This document shows positions 35,326 through 44,714 of a DNA stretch of 64,000 nucleotides, one piece after another. The first letter of the stretch is position 1; every line of letters begins with the position of its first letter. The translations under genes were made by a program, and so were the position numbers. Under the pieces are notes generated by a model, which worked only from the letters and a program-made list of their open reading frames with translations, was not told the DNA's origin and did not search any database. This DNA is from Oscillospiraceae bacterium. GTDB lineage: Bacteria; Bacillota; Clostridia; Oscillospirales; Ruminococcaceae. The DNA is taken from NCBI GenBank assembly GCA_017555565.1, contig JAFZGF010000040.1:26389-90388 (forward strand). The letters run 5' to 3'.

Positions 35326-35365
35326 GTATAAATAATAATATTGCATCTGTCAAGCAAATTGAGAT

Positions 35366-36352
35366 TTATCTCTCTATTAATACCTCAACAATATTTTTTT
35401 CGATATATTCTACTCTGTCAAAAACCATAGGTTTAAAATGTGCAGTTATGGCTACTACAATATGATTTTTTCTATCAATGTATATAACATTACCGCCATC
35501 ACCAATTGCAGCAATTACATCTTGAGTTCTGTGAGGAAGCCACCACAAAAAACCATAATCCTGGTTTCCAAACTTTTCATCCGTAGATACGTAGGATTGT
35601 GTCATCATTTCAATCCAATTCTCACTTACAATACGAGCATTGTTATATACCCCTTTATTAAGAACCATTAACCCTATCTGTGCCATTTCATAAGCTGAAA
35701 GAGATAATCCCCAACCGGCTGTAGGCATACCTGTCGGGTCCAAAAACCAAACCTTTCCGTGGTCATTTCTGTTCATTAAATACTCAAACTGGTCTTCCTT
35801 ACTGGTACAGCCTGCGTTTATTCTTGGTTCAATTCCCAAAGGCTTAAAAAGATATTCATTAGCAAAATCAAGCACATTCATACCGCTTGTAATTCTGATA
35901 ATTCCCAAAAGGATTTGAACACCAAGAGTGTGATATCTGAATTCTTCGGTAATACCTTTGCGACCGCCCAAAACATCCAATGTTGTCAGTGTCCAATCTT
36001 CTGATGTGCAAATCTTTGTCCAAGGCTCGCTTTTCCCCTTATAAGGTGCCGTCATTGTAAGCAAATGTTTAATTTTAACATTAAATATCGTTCGCTCTCC
36101 TCTTTTGGGAGTGTAAGTTTCCTTGTAATAGTCCATCACAAAGTCATCTACACTTTTTATCAAACCCTGGTCAATAGCAATACCTATCAGCAATGATGTT
36201 ACAGATTTTGTCACGCTCATTACATTCATTGTATCGTTCTTGTCAAAACCATCTTTATACTCTTCAATTTCAAGAACATTATCTTTATAGGCTACAATCT
36301 GTTTTATATTTATATCGTTTTTACTCGAATAAGTATCTAAAACTTTATTCAT
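35366..36352 (-). CDS. Serine hydrolase of the beta-lactamase/class C PBP family
   Basis: The 328-residue protein has the nucleophile motif S46-V-T-K49, a second motif near YHTLG (family YxN, here YHT), and a GDGGN late motif in place of KTG/HxG. There is no signal peptide, so it is probably cytosolic and an esterase or peptidase rather than a beta-lactamase. CAGGAGGTAG precedes the ATG. It is monocistronic. Confidence 0.85.
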   Translation of the reverse strand: MNKVLDTYSSKNDINIKQIVAYKDNVLEIEEYKDGFDKNDTMNVMSVTKSVTSLLIGIAIDQGLIKSVDDFVMDYYKETYTPKRGERTIFNVKIKHLLTMTAPYKGKSEPWTKICTSEDWTLTTLDVLGGRKGITEEFRYHTLGVQILLGIIRITSGMNVLDFANEYLFKPLGIEPRINAGCTSKEDQFEYLMNRNDHGKVWFLDPTGMPTAGWGLSLSAYEMAQIGLMVLNKGVYNNARIVSENWIEMMTQSYVSTDEKFGNQDYGFLWWLPHRTQDVIAAIGDGGNVIYIDRKNHIVVAITAHFKPMVFDRVEYIEKNIVEVLIER

Positions 36353-36450
36353 TAAAACTACCTCCTGTAAAGCAGTAAAATCATATTGTTTGGACGTCCT
36401 ATAATAAGCCTAAGTGAATTTAAAATTAATTTCAATAGTTTTCTTCAAAA

Positions 36451-36479
36451 AAAGATGTCTGAATTAACAGACATCTTTT
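36451..36479. terminator. Hairpin in the gap between the serine hydrolase and the M20 gene
   Basis: AAAGATGTCTG and CAGACATCTTT pair around AATTAA and are flanked by A- and T-runs. A second hairpin (CAGACACAGC/GCTGTGCCTG, about 36569-36597), next to the end of the M20 gene, is its likely terminator on the minus strand. Confidence 0.7.
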
Positions 36480-36623
36480 CACAACATAATATTCTTATTT
36501 ATCTGCTCACCAAATTCAAGTTTTCCTAACTGTTATTTCCATTTTTTACATTGAATAAAATAATACAAAAACAGACACAGCGCTATGCTGTGCCTGTTCT
36601 ATTTCTATAATAATGCCGATATT

Positions 36624-37799
36624 TTATTCAGCAAGGAAGTCGTGGGCAAACTGTGCATAAACTGCTGCACCGCGTTTGAGAACTTCTTCATCCACGTCAT
36701 ATTTTTCGTGGTGGTTAGAGTAGATTTTGCCTGTTTCTGGGTTGTGGCTGCCAATAAAGCCAAACAGACCAGGAACGTGCTGCATATAGAATGAGAAGTC
36801 TTCGCCACCCATCTGTGTAATCATTGGAGCAAGTGCTTCTTCGCCATACAGTTTTTTAACTGCTTCCTGACCGATTTTAACCAGTTTTTCGTCATCATTG
36901 ATAACTGGGATAACCAGCCATCTGAAGCTGGACAGTTTTGCTGTTGCGCCGTATGCTGCAGCTGTGTTTTCAACGATTCTGGAGATAGCTTTTGGTGCTT
37001 CTTCCAGCATATCTTTGGAGAATGTTCTTACTGTGCCTTCAAACTTAGCTTTACCAGCGATAACATTCCAGCGGCTACCTGCTTCAACTTTACCTACTGA
37101 TACAACCAGTGGGTTAAGTGGGCTGTTGTTTCTGGAAACAAATGTCTGCAGGTTCATAATAATTGCGGACATAACAACGATAGCATCAATGCCTGCCTCT
37201 GGGGAAGAACCGTGTGTGGACAGACCTTCGATTTCAACGTGGAATTCAGCTGTTGATGCCATTCTGTTGCCACTTTCGATGTTTACATATGGTGCTTCCA
37301 GCACGTTCCAGATATGTGCGCCGTAGATAGCATCTACACCATCAAGAACACCAGCTTTAATAAATGCAGGTGCGCCAAAGCCTGTTTCTTCTGCAGGCTG
37401 GAAAATAAGACGAACTGTACCATTAAGATTTTCTTTGTTTTCTACCAGCATTTTTGCTGCACCAAGAAGCATGGAAATATGGCAGTCGTGACCACAGGCA
37501 TGCATGCAACCATTTGTTGATGCAAATTCAAGACCTGTTTCTTCGCATACTGGCAGTGCATCAATATCAGCACGCAGAGCAACTGTTTTGCCTGGTTTGC
37601 CACCAACGATGTCTGCTGTACAACCGTATGCACCAACAGATTCGTATGTTTTTACTTCCAGCCCCAGTGCTTCAAGGTCTTTGATAATAGATGCTGTTGT
37701 GTTAACTTCCTGTTCGGAAAGTTCTGGATACTGATGATAGTATCTTCTTCTGTCGATGATATAGCTTTCAGTTTTTTCTGCTAATTCTCTGAAATTCAT
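36624..37799 (-). CDS. M20-family amidohydrolase (N-acyl amino acid/hippurate hydrolase type)
   Basis: The 391-residue protein has the M20D metal-binding blocks: ALRADIDALPVCEETGLEF, HACGHDCHISMLLGAA (about 104-119), IFQPAEETGFGA (about 134-145), and MGGEDFSFYMQHVPG near the C terminus, with a lid/dimerisation domain (about 185-300, GLSTHGSSPEAGIDAI). It removes an acyl group from amino acids or opens related amides. GAGAGGT precedes the ATG. Confidence 0.93.
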   Translation of the reverse strand: MNFRELAEKTESYIIDRRRYYHQYPELSEQEVNTTASIIKDLEALGLEVKTYESVGAYGCTADIVGGKPGKTVALRADIDALPVCEETGLEFASTNGCMHACGHDCHISMLLGAAKMLVENKENLNGTVRLIFQPAEETGFGAPAFIKAGVLDGVDAIYGAHIWNVLEAPYVNIESGNRMASTAEFHVEIEGLSTHGSSPEAGIDAIVVMSAIIMNLQTFVSRNNSPLNPLVVSVGKVEAGSRWNVIAGKAKFEGTVRTFSKDMLEEAPKAISRIVENTAAAYGATAKLSSFRWLVIPVINDDEKLVKIGQEAVKKLYGEEALAPMITQMGGEDFSFYMQHVPGLFGFIGSHNPETGKIYSNHHEKYDVDEEVLKRGAAVYAQFAHDFLAE

Positions 37800-37874
37800 A
37801 ACTTTACCTCTCTATAAGTTATTTTTTACTATAATATCACAAATAACATATTCAGTACAACAATATTTTTAATT

Positions 37875-39011
37875 TTAATCTGTTAAGCGGGATAAAACTG
37901 ATTTGAATACGACCATCATAACCAAAAGAAAAGCTGATACTGTGAGATAAACTGCGGCAAATCCCCGCTTTTCACTTATAGCCCCCCACAACAGTGCACC
38001 GATGGTCATACCCAGATCCTGGCTCATCATAAATGTACCGGTGGCAAGACCGCGGTTTTCAGCAGTGCATCGTGATACGGCAGTTGTATTTACTATCGGG
38101 TGAATAAGTGCGGCGCCAACGCCATACAATGTTGCAGCGACAAGAAACCATAGTGTACTGTAGGAAAAAGCCAGAATTATAAATCCTGCAACATAAATTA
38201 TATCCGCAAGATAAAACACTTTATTCTTATGATTCCCCGAAATTAGCTTTGTACAGGTAAATCGTACTGCCAGCATAAACAAAGAAGACACCGCAAAGAA
38301 TACCCCCGGTGTATTTATTTCCCTTTCCTCTGCCATAAGAGGAACAAAAGAATTGACAGCCGCTGATGACATAGCAAAAAACACTATTGTATAAGCCCGT
38401 GGCAATGCTGTTTTTTCAACTATTCTGAATTGTTTATTGATATCTGTATACTTATTTTCAGAATATTTTATAAAAAAAGAAATCAGCAAAGATAGAACCG
38501 TCAAGCCGGTGGTCACCACAGAAACCCATATAAAGCCACGGCTGTACAGCCATAGACCAATGCCAGGCGCAAGTGCACCTGCTATAACACCGGTAACACC
38601 ATAAACAGAAATTGCAACACCAATCTTTTCGTCAGGTACCACATCACATACCGTTGTGCCTGCACTTGTTGTAAAAGCAGAATAGCCTGCACCGAATATC
38701 ACTCTTGCCATCCGGAGCATAAATACCGATTTCCCCGTCAGAAGAAATACGCCAGCAATAAGACTGAGCAACAGACCCCAAACCAGAACGAGCTTGCGCC
38801 CTTTTCTGTCTGTAATCCAGCCGCTGAAAGGGCGTACAAAAAAGGATGCCAAAGTAAAAACAGCAGCAACACCCCCTGCTACAGACTTTGTGGCACCGAG
38901 CGAAACACTGTACTGCGATGAAACAGCATTTATCATATATGCTGAAGCATAGTACAGTGTGGATGATATAATTACAAGAATATAATTTTTGGACAGCAAT
39001 GAATTTTTCAT
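37875..39011 (-). CDS. MFS transporter
   Basis: The 378-residue protein has twelve predicted membrane segments and the MFS loop motif PFSGWITDRKGRKLVLVWG (about 57-75). Substrate is unknown; drug or sugar-acid export is possible. AAAAGGTG precedes the ATG. It lies 75 bases upstream of the M20 gene on the same strand, so the order of transcription is MFS then amidohydrolase and the two may be linked. Confidence 0.88.
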   Translation of the reverse strand: MKNSLLSKNYILVIISSTLYYASAYMINAVSSQYSVSLGATKSVAGGVAAVFTLASFFVRPFSGWITDRKGRKLVLVWGLLLSLIAGVFLLTGKSVFMLRMARVIFGAGYSAFTTSAGTTVCDVVPDEKIGVAISVYGVTGVIAGALAPGIGLWLYSRGFIWVSVVTTGLTVLSLLISFFIKYSENKYTDINKQFRIVEKTALPRAYTIVFFAMSSAAVNSFVPLMAEEREINTPGVFFAVSSLFMLAVRFTCTKLISGNHKNKVFYLADIIYVAGFIILAFSYSTLWFLVAATLYGVGAALIHPIVNTTAVSRCTAENRGLATGTFMMSQDLGMTIGALLWGAISEKRGFAAVYLTVSAFLLVMMVVFKSVLSRLTD

Positions 39012-39142
39012 AACACCTTTTATTTAAATTATTGCCGTAAAAAAGCAAAATAGACCTGCGGGAACAGGTCTATCTGCTTATAATATGTTAGGAATATTAA
39101 ATTAAGGGTATTGCCCTTAAGGCGAAAGTAATAAAACAGCTG

Positions 39143-39403
39143 TTATGCAACACAGGCAGTTTTTCTGCCAGCACCTCTGTAAACAGAAAGCTGAACTTTT
39201 TTGCTTCTGCGGCGGTTTCTGATAATGCGACGGAGCTGATTTTCTTTGTTGTAACAGATGCTTGTAAGCACACCAAACAGCATAACATTTACAAAAACTG
39301 TGTAAAGAGGATTTGTGCCGATGGAACTGATGCTTACAACTGTGAGAAGTGCAAAAACAACTGTGAAGAAATTATATAAATAAACTTTAGACTGTATTTT
39401 CAT
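39143..39403 (-). CDS. Small membrane protein with basic tail, divergent from the LexA-like repressor
   Basis: The 86-residue protein has two membrane segments (about 9-27 and 32-48) and a very basic C-terminal tail (RRIIRNRRRSKKVQ, then YRGAGRK). AAAGGTGAT precedes the ATG. Three repressor-type palindromes lie in its promoter region, so it is probably the regulated target of the divergent S24 repressor. No family is recognised. Confidence 0.7.
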   Translation of the reverse strand: MKIQSKVYLYNFFTVVFALLTVVSISSIGTNPLYTVFVNVMLFGVLTSICYNKENQLRRIIRNRRRSKKVQLSVYRGAGRKTACVA

Positions 39404-39416
39404 AATATCACCTTTA

Positions 39417-39517
39417 ACAACTATAAGTTGTTTCCTTTGACTACATAATACTACAACTTTGAGTTGTTGTCAACAACTTTTTCACAATTTTATATGTAAA
39501 ATACTACTTTTAGTTGT
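39417..39517. promoter_or_regulatory. Three operator palindromes ACAACTNNNAGTTGT
   Basis: Sites 39417-39431 (ACAACT ATA AGTTGT) and 39453-39467 (ACAACT TTG AGTTGT) are perfect; 39503-39517 (ACTACT TTT AGTTGT) has one mismatch. Centres are 36 and 50 bases apart, between the two divergent genes. A longer palindrome AGTTGTTG-T-CAACAACT (39462-39478) overlaps the second site. The arrangement is that of a CI/LexA-like operator set. Confidence 0.8.
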
Positions 39518-39579
39518 TTACAAACTAAAAATTATGATGTATAATATATTCAGAATAACAACTGAAAGTGGTGAAGATT

Positions 39580-40188
39580 TTGTTCAGCCAAAATATAAAG
39601 AAATTGCGTAAAGAAAGAAAAATGAGTCAGAGCCGGTTGGCGCAGGAACTGCAGGTTACACAGCAGGCCGTTGGTAAATGGGAAACAGGCAAAAGTACGC
39701 CTGACTCTGAAACTTTGCGCAAAATAGCTGAATTTTTTAAAACAAGCGTTGACTTTCTGCTGGGAGTTGACAAATTGGTAGAAAATGCTGTTGCTGCTGT
39801 AGGCGGTGACTTTGCTATACCTATTATCGGCACTGTAAAAGCAGGTTACAATGCCCTTGCCTACAACGATGATTATGGCGTAGAGTATGCGAATGTACGC
39901 AACCCTGAAGAATATTTCTACCTTATTGTAAAAGGTGACAGTATGGAGCCAAGAATCAAAGATGGTGACCTGGCCCTGGTACACAAGCAGCATACCCTTA
40001 ATGATGGAGACCTGGGTGTTATTGTTTATGGTGACAATGAAGGCACACTGAAGCGCTTTGTAAAAAAAGGCAACACAATTATTCTGCAGCCATTCAACCC
40101 TGAATACGAAGCAAAAGTTATTACAGGCGAAGACCTGAACGATGTATACATCGCAGGCAAGGTTGTGGAAACAAAAACAAAATGGTAA
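39580..40188 (+). CDS. LexA/CI-like repressor: XRE HTH plus S24 peptidase
   Basis: The 202-residue protein has an XRE HTH (about 1-60, MSQSRLAQELQVTQQAVGKWETGKSTPD) and a C-terminal S24 domain. The S24 part shows the self-cleavage site Ala-Gly (VKAGYNA), catalytic Ser in GDSMEPRIKDGD and Lys in GTLKRFVKKG. Repressors of this type cleave themselves upon DNA damage (RecA) or respond to other signals. The frame opens at GTG 39568, but the HTH family begins about at the TTG at 39580, which has GGTGA 5-6 bases upstream. It likely binds the three palindromes upstream. Confidence 0.88.
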   Translation: MFSQNIKKLRKERKMSQSRLAQELQVTQQAVGKWETGKSTPDSETLRKIAEFFKTSVDFLLGVDKLVENAVAAVGGDFAIPIIGTVKAGYNALAYNDDYGVEYANVRNPEEYFYLIVKGDSMEPRIKDGDLALVHKQHTLNDGDLGVIVYGDNEGTLKRFVKKGNTIILQPFNPEYEAKVITGEDLNDVYIAGKVVETKTKW

Positions 40189-40201
40189 ATATGTAATATT
40201 C

Positions 40202-40225
40202 GGGGACGATGCAGGCATCGTCCCC
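40202..40225. repeat. REP-type palindrome
   Basis: GGGGACGATG and CATCGTCCCC form a perfect 10-bp stem around CAGG, followed by TATG. It is the cleanest member of the hairpin family at 16.2, 22.1 and 50.9 kb. Here it may also end the repressor transcript. Confidence 0.75.
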
Positions 40226-40317
40226 TATGTTTTTATTGAAGAAAAATTATTGTTTATTTATAATTTAAGTGCAATATTTTATATATTAAATCGTATTTTA
40301 AGTGAGGGGGGTTGGAA

Positions 40318-40791
40318 ATGGACAGAGATTTTGAACGTATAGTCAATAGCCATGCTGATATGCTGTTGCGTATCTGCATGCACTATACAAACAACATCAG
40401 CGATGCGGAAGATGCCGTGCAGGCTGCATTTCTGAAGCTGGTGGAAAAGAATATTATTTTTGACAGCCCGGACCACGAAAAAGCCTGGCTTATACGAGTG
40501 TGCATAAATTTATGTAAAGACAGTATGAAAAGCAGCTGGAAAAAGAAAGTTTTTTCTGTCCACGAAACAGAGTTCAAAGACCAACCATATGAAATAACTG
40601 ATAACAGTCCCCTTCTGTCCTACATACGAACTCTGCCCCCAAAACAGAGAACCGCAATTTATCTGTATTACTATGAAGATATGCCTGTAAACCGGATAGC
40701 CACAGCAATGGGTGCCAACAAAAACACCGTGTTGTCATGGCTGCGCCGCGGCCGCAAGGCCCTGGAAAAAATGTTGAAGGAGGAAGTGTAG
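40318..40791 (+). CDS. ECF-type RNA polymerase sigma factor
   Basis: The 157-residue protein has sigma-70 region 2 (about 5-70, DAEDAVQAAFLKLVEKN) and region 4 (about 95-150, LPPKQRTAIYLYYYEDMPVNRIATAMGANKNTVLSWLRRGRKAL). The frame opens with TTG at 40312, but GAGGGGGG lies 7 bases before the ATG at 40318. The next gene starts directly after its stop and encodes a membrane anti-sigma-like protein. Confidence 0.92.
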   Translation: MDRDFERIVNSHADMLLRICMHYTNNISDAEDAVQAAFLKLVEKNIIFDSPDHEKAWLIRVCINLCKDSMKSSWKKKVFSVHETEFKDQPYEITDNSPLLSYIRTLPPKQRTAIYLYYYEDMPVNRIATAMGANKNTVLSWLRRGRKALEKMLKEEV

Positions 40792-42231
40792 ATGTTTAAA
40801 GATGACTACCGCAAAGAAATGGAAAATATTTCTGCCAATGAAAAGTTTAAACAGGATACCATTTCTCTTATGAACCAGAAGAAGTCTGAATTACAGCAAA
40901 AAGAAACAAATACAGTAAAATTCCGTCCTGCATTATACAGAAAAATTGCCGCCACGGTGGCTGTAGCGATGCTGTCCCTGGCAGTATTCGCCTATTCTCA
41001 AAGTGATTTTGCCATAGGACCGGACCGCACAGAAACCGAAAAATTTACACAGCAGGAAAATGAAGATATCACAAAAGACAAAGATACATATGATAATCTT
41101 CCATATGATGCCGCTGCCAACGGTAAAATGATGAGGGTGTATACTGTAAATGATGCTGTTGAAATCAACGCAATTCCCCAGGAAAATCAACAGAAAACAA
41201 AAATTTATTTCAATACACAGTCAACCGGTGGATTTGGTTTTGAGGGCTATATGTATTATTCTTCTTCAGAGCTTGAACAGAATCCTACATATTCTATCAA
41301 CGACAGTTTTGATACCCTGCCGGTTTATCAGTTCGTCAGCCTTTCAGCTGAAGAAATAAGAAAAGAAGTGGCTATGAACTGCAGCAAACTTGGCAGTGGA
41401 GACACTGATTTACAGTTTACCTGGCAAAGAAATATCTATGATGATGACTGCTATGTAAAAAATTGTGAAACCGCAATAACCTTTAATTCCAACATACCAA
41501 GCGAAGAATATTATCTGTCTACTGTTGATGGCACACTTATTCAGACCTATCCAGAAAGAAAGGAACTGGGTAAGGTATCGGTATGGATGCCAAACAGCTG
41601 GTACAATGTTACTCTTGATAGGGTAATATCACAAAGCCGAGACGAAATGGAAATAGCTAAAGCAGTAACTGCGGAATATCCCGGAATTTTCTGGGGTGAA
41701 GATACAACCTATGGCAGTTGGTACGACTATACATTTACCGGAAACGCCAATACATCAGTTTTTGCATATAAGCCGAGTGATGACTATGGAGAAAATATAT
41801 TTAACTATTCTGTAAACAATATTGATATTGCACAGTTTGCAGTTTCGGATGAAGATTCCACCTGGGACGAAACTTTTATCAGGCTTCCATTACCTTGCTA
41901 TAGCAAAATGGACGATCTGCCAGCTATCAATTGGCAGCAGGCATTGGATCAGATGTACAGCGGAAATTACTTCACTTCCGCACCAAAACAGATTACTGAA
42001 GATACAGTTGTAACCCATATAGAACTTGTGTATCTGGAACCACCGTACGATATACCTACACTGTCACGAAAAGGCTACAGTATACCGTTTTACAGATTTT
42101 TTGTAGATCTTGGCGAAGAATATCAAAGACAAACTGACAAAGGTATTATGAAAACATATGGTGCATATTATGTGTGCGCTGTACACCCCGATTATGTTCA
42201 GCTGGATGACGGCTATTACCGTTTCAATTAG
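40792..42231 (+). CDS. Membrane anti-sigma-like protein (RsgI/DUF4179-like architecture)
   Basis: The 479-residue protein has a short cytosolic N-terminal region (about 1-48) able to bind a sigma factor, one membrane segment (about 49-67, IAATVAVAMLSLAVFAY) and a large extracellular domain (about 70-479) of unknown fold. Its position directly after the ECF sigma gene with no gap, with AAGGAGG in the end of that gene, supports the role. No precise family is identified. Confidence 0.75.
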   Translation: MFKDDYRKEMENISANEKFKQDTISLMNQKKSELQQKETNTVKFRPALYRKIAATVAVAMLSLAVFAYSQSDFAIGPDRTETEKFTQQENEDITKDKDTYDNLPYDAAANGKMMRVYTVNDAVEINAIPQENQQKTKIYFNTQSTGGFGFEGYMYYSSSELEQNPTYSINDSFDTLPVYQFVSLSAEEIRKEVAMNCSKLGSGDTDLQFTWQRNIYDDDCYVKNCETAITFNSNIPSEEYYLSTVDGTLIQTYPERKELGKVSVWMPNSWYNVTLDRVISQSRDEMEIAKAVTAEYPGIFWGEDTTYGSWYDYTFTGNANTSVFAYKPSDDYGENIFNYSVNNIDIAQFAVSDEDSTWDETFIRLPLPCYSKMDDLPAINWQQALDQMYSGNYFTSAPKQITEDTVVTHIELVYLEPPYDIPTLSRKGYSIPFYRFFVDLGEEYQRQTDKGIMKTYGAYYVCAVHPDYVQLDDGYYRFN

Positions 42232-42240
42232 GAGAATATT

Positions 42241-42864
42241 ATGAAAAAAATATTTGGTTTTATTATAGTAGCTTTTCTGTGTTTTGCCCCGCTTACTGGC
42301 TGTGCACAGCCTGATATAGAAAAACTGTCACCGGAAGAAATGCCCGAAAAGGCTGTGATGATAGATGATGTGCTGTATTATTACACAGGCCAGCATATTG
42401 AACTGCTGCGTTGTGGTGTGATGGATGGAAAAATAACAGAATTTGTACCGTCTACGCAGTTGCCAAGTGAAAACAATCATTCCAACTTTGGTGATGGATA
42501 TGAATATCAGTATGCAGGAGAACACCACATAGATATAATTATGGTGGAAGAAAATGGCTGGATAAGATTCTGCGATGGAAACTGCTGTGACGACCACAGC
42601 CAGACACTGACAGAAGAACTGTATTCACAGCAGGCGGCAGATTTTGTACCGGACTACGACACAGAAAACTATGACAGCATCGCTGATACATTCAACCCCG
42701 GTGGTCTGTGCGAAATAGCCCATATTGACGGCTGCCCTACCGGGGCCTGCGTAACCAGAGATGGCGATATATGCTACAAAACAGATGGCGGAAAATGCAT
42801 CTGTGGCTACCCTACGAAAGAAGATATTGTAACAGTAGTTGGCAGTATACAGCCTGTTGAATAA
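42241..42864 (+). CDS. Cys-containing lipoprotein of the ECF sigma operon
   Basis: The 207-residue protein has a lipoprotein signal (LTGC, Cys near 21) and extracellular part with cysteine groups (FCDGNCCDDH, GLCEIAHIDGCPTGACVTRDGDICYKTDGGKCICGYP) that could form disulfides or a metal site. AGGAG precedes the ATG 9 bases after the anti-sigma gene. It may sense or answer the signal of the sigma system. No family is recognised. Confidence 0.75.
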   Translation: MKKIFGFIIVAFLCFAPLTGCAQPDIEKLSPEEMPEKAVMIDDVLYYYTGQHIELLRCGVMDGKITEFVPSTQLPSENNHSNFGDGYEYQYAGEHHIDIIMVEENGWIRFCDGNCCDDHSQTLTEELYSQQAADFVPDYDTENYDSIADTFNPGGLCEIAHIDGCPTGACVTRDGDICYKTDGGKCICGYPTKEDIVTVVGSIQPVE

Positions 42865-42870
42865 AAAACA

Positions 42871-42901
42871 AAAGCCATTGGATAAAACCAATGGCTTTTA
42901 T
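42871..42901. terminator. Bidirectional terminator between convergent genes
   Basis: AAAAGCCATTGG and CCAATGGCTTTT form a 12-bp stem around ATAAAA. It ends the sigma operon and the convergent glutamine amidotransferase gene. Confidence 0.88.
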
Positions 42902-42919
42902 ACTGCGTATCAGCAGATA

Positions 42920-43618
42920 CTATTTTTTACATTTTTCAACAAACACTCTGAACAGTTCACGGTAAATTTCCATATCCTGCATTCTTTCAGGATGCCACTG
43001 TACACCGATGATAGAGCCGTCTTCGTTCTCCATAGCTTCTACCACGCCGTCAGGTGCACGGCCTACAATGCGCAGAGCAGAGCAAGGATCTTTTACAGCC
43101 TGATGGTGAGATGTGTTTGCTTTTACAACAGTTGAACCCAGAATTTTTGCCAGATGGCTGTCTGGTTCCAGTGTTACATCGTGGTAATGTTCTTCAGGCT
43201 GACCATAGGAATGATCTACATCTGATGGAATCTGTGTTGGGATATCCTGGTACATTGTGCCACCGAACATAACATTTAAAATCTGCATACCGCGGCAGGT
43301 TGCAAGGATAGGTTTGCCCTGTCTGATAGTTTCTTTGATAAGGGCGATGTCATAATCATCTTCACTTCTGATGTAAGCGCCACAAACTGGCAGTACTTCT
43401 TCGCCGTAAAGCTGAGGGTCAATGTCTGCACCGCCAGGTACAAGCAGACCATCCAGCATATTTACAATCTGTTCCACATTGTCTGTATTTGAGTTGCAAG
43501 GAAGGAAAATTGCTTCGCCGCCTGCTGCCCATACGGCGTTAGGGTAAGTTATGCGCTGTGCGTGAAGTCTGTCGTTGAATGCAGTAACTGCAGTAATACC
43601 AATTACAGGTTTTTTCAT
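42920..43618 (-). CDS. Class-I glutamine amidotransferase-like hydrolase (peptidase C26, PuuD type)
   Basis: The 232-residue protein has GGADIDPQLYGEE, the nucleophile motif ATCRGMQILNVMFGGT (Cys near 108), ANTSHHQAVKDP, and GVQWHPERM (catalytic His and Glu). The PuuD branch hydrolyses gamma-glutamyl-GABA in polyamine breakdown; other substrates are possible. GGAGG precedes the ATG. It is monocistronic. Confidence 0.92.
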   Translation of the reverse strand: MKKPVIGITAVTAFNDRLHAQRITYPNAVWAAGGEAIFLPCNSNTDNVEQIVNMLDGLLVPGGADIDPQLYGEEVLPVCGAYIRSEDDYDIALIKETIRQGKPILATCRGMQILNVMFGGTMYQDIPTQIPSDVDHSYGQPEEHYHDVTLEPDSHLAKILGSTVVKANTSHHQAVKDPCSALRIVGRAPDGVVEAMENEDGSIIGVQWHPERMQDMEIYRELFRVFVEKCKK

Positions 43619-43816
43619 AATAATATCCTCCGTTCATTTATTTGTCTTAATTATATTATAAATAACACATACTTTACAACAATTTTAAAAATATTTTTCA
43701 CATTTGCAAAGGCAATTGTTAATAATTTGTTTTTGATTTATTTGTATATATATGATATACTATATTGAGATTATGAAAAATCGGGCGAATTTTGCCATAT
43801 ATATCAAGGAGATAAA

Positions 43817-44608
43817 ATGTCAACAGAAAAAGATACAAATGTTAAAAATCAGACTGATTTTCACAATGATATGATTGAAATAGAAAAAGCTGAAAACGAA
43901 AGAAAGAAAACATACATCCAGGACGGCCACAAGCACAAGGACAAAACCCGCGCAAGAAGACTGATAGTGGGTGCTGTGTTCTGTTTCTTTGCATTGGCTG
44001 GTGTTGTTTCAATTATTTCAGGTATTTTCAATACTGGTGCAAAAATTATGGATAAAGAAGGCGAAAAACAGGAATATAACGCTTTGCTGACTACATTGGT
44101 AATGTATGACCCTCTGCCTTTTGAAACACCTGACCAGGCTGATACAAGAGTTCTGCTTTCCAGCAGTGTATGGGCCGCAATTATGAACGAAGATATGTCT
44201 TTATACGAAACAGATGAATATGGCCAGCCTCTGCTGCCTGCCATAGATGTGGACAAATATTTCAGCAAAATCTTTGGCACACAGGTTTCTCTGGCACACG
44301 GCACATTCTCTGACCAGGACGTAGAATTCAAGTTTGATGAAGAAAAGAAAGTTTATGCTATTCCTGCAACAAACTTCCCTACAGGCTTTGCACCTCAGGT
44401 AGAAAAAATCAAAACATCATTCAGCGAAAAAACAGTTACAGTTGGTTATCTGTCACCATCCACTTCCTGGGCTGACACAAGCGAAAAAACTGTGTCCAAA
44501 TATATGGATTACATCTTTGAAAAACAGGATGGTCAGTTCTGTCTGGTAGCTATAAGAGAAAGTGATATGAAGGTGGAACTTCCACAGTCATCTGAAGTTA
44601 ATCAGTAA
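43817..44608 (+). CDS. Single-pass membrane protein, unknown
   Basis: The 263-residue protein has a charged N-terminal cytosolic part (about 1-48), one membrane segment (about 49-70, LIVGAVFCFFALAGVVSII) and an extracellular domain (about 75-263). No motif is recognised. AAGGAG precedes the ATG and a terminator follows. Similar architecture is common for uncharacterised Clostridia envelope proteins. Confidence 0.72.
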   Translation: MSTEKDTNVKNQTDFHNDMIEIEKAENERKKTYIQDGHKHKDKTRARRLIVGAVFCFFALAGVVSIISGIFNTGAKIMDKEGEKQEYNALLTTLVMYDPLPFETPDQADTRVLLSSSVWAAIMNEDMSLYETDEYGQPLLPAIDVDKYFSKIFGTQVSLAHGTFSDQDVEFKFDEEKKVYAIPATNFPTGFAPQVEKIKTSFSEKTVTVGYLSPSTSWADTSEKTVSKYMDYIFEKQDGQFCLVAIRESDMKVELPQSSEVNQ

Positions 44609-44613
44609 AACAA

Positions 44614-44641
44614 AAAACCGGGAATTTCCCGGTTTTATTTT
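44614..44641 (+). terminator. Intrinsic terminator
   Basis: AAACCGGGAA and TTCCCGGTTT pair and are followed by TATTTTTT. Confidence 0.85.
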
Positions 44642-44714
44642 TTATACAGAAATCAGGCGCAAGGTTTTATCCCTGCGCCCGATTTTCATCTGAGAGACAA
44701 TAAGAATTGTACTT

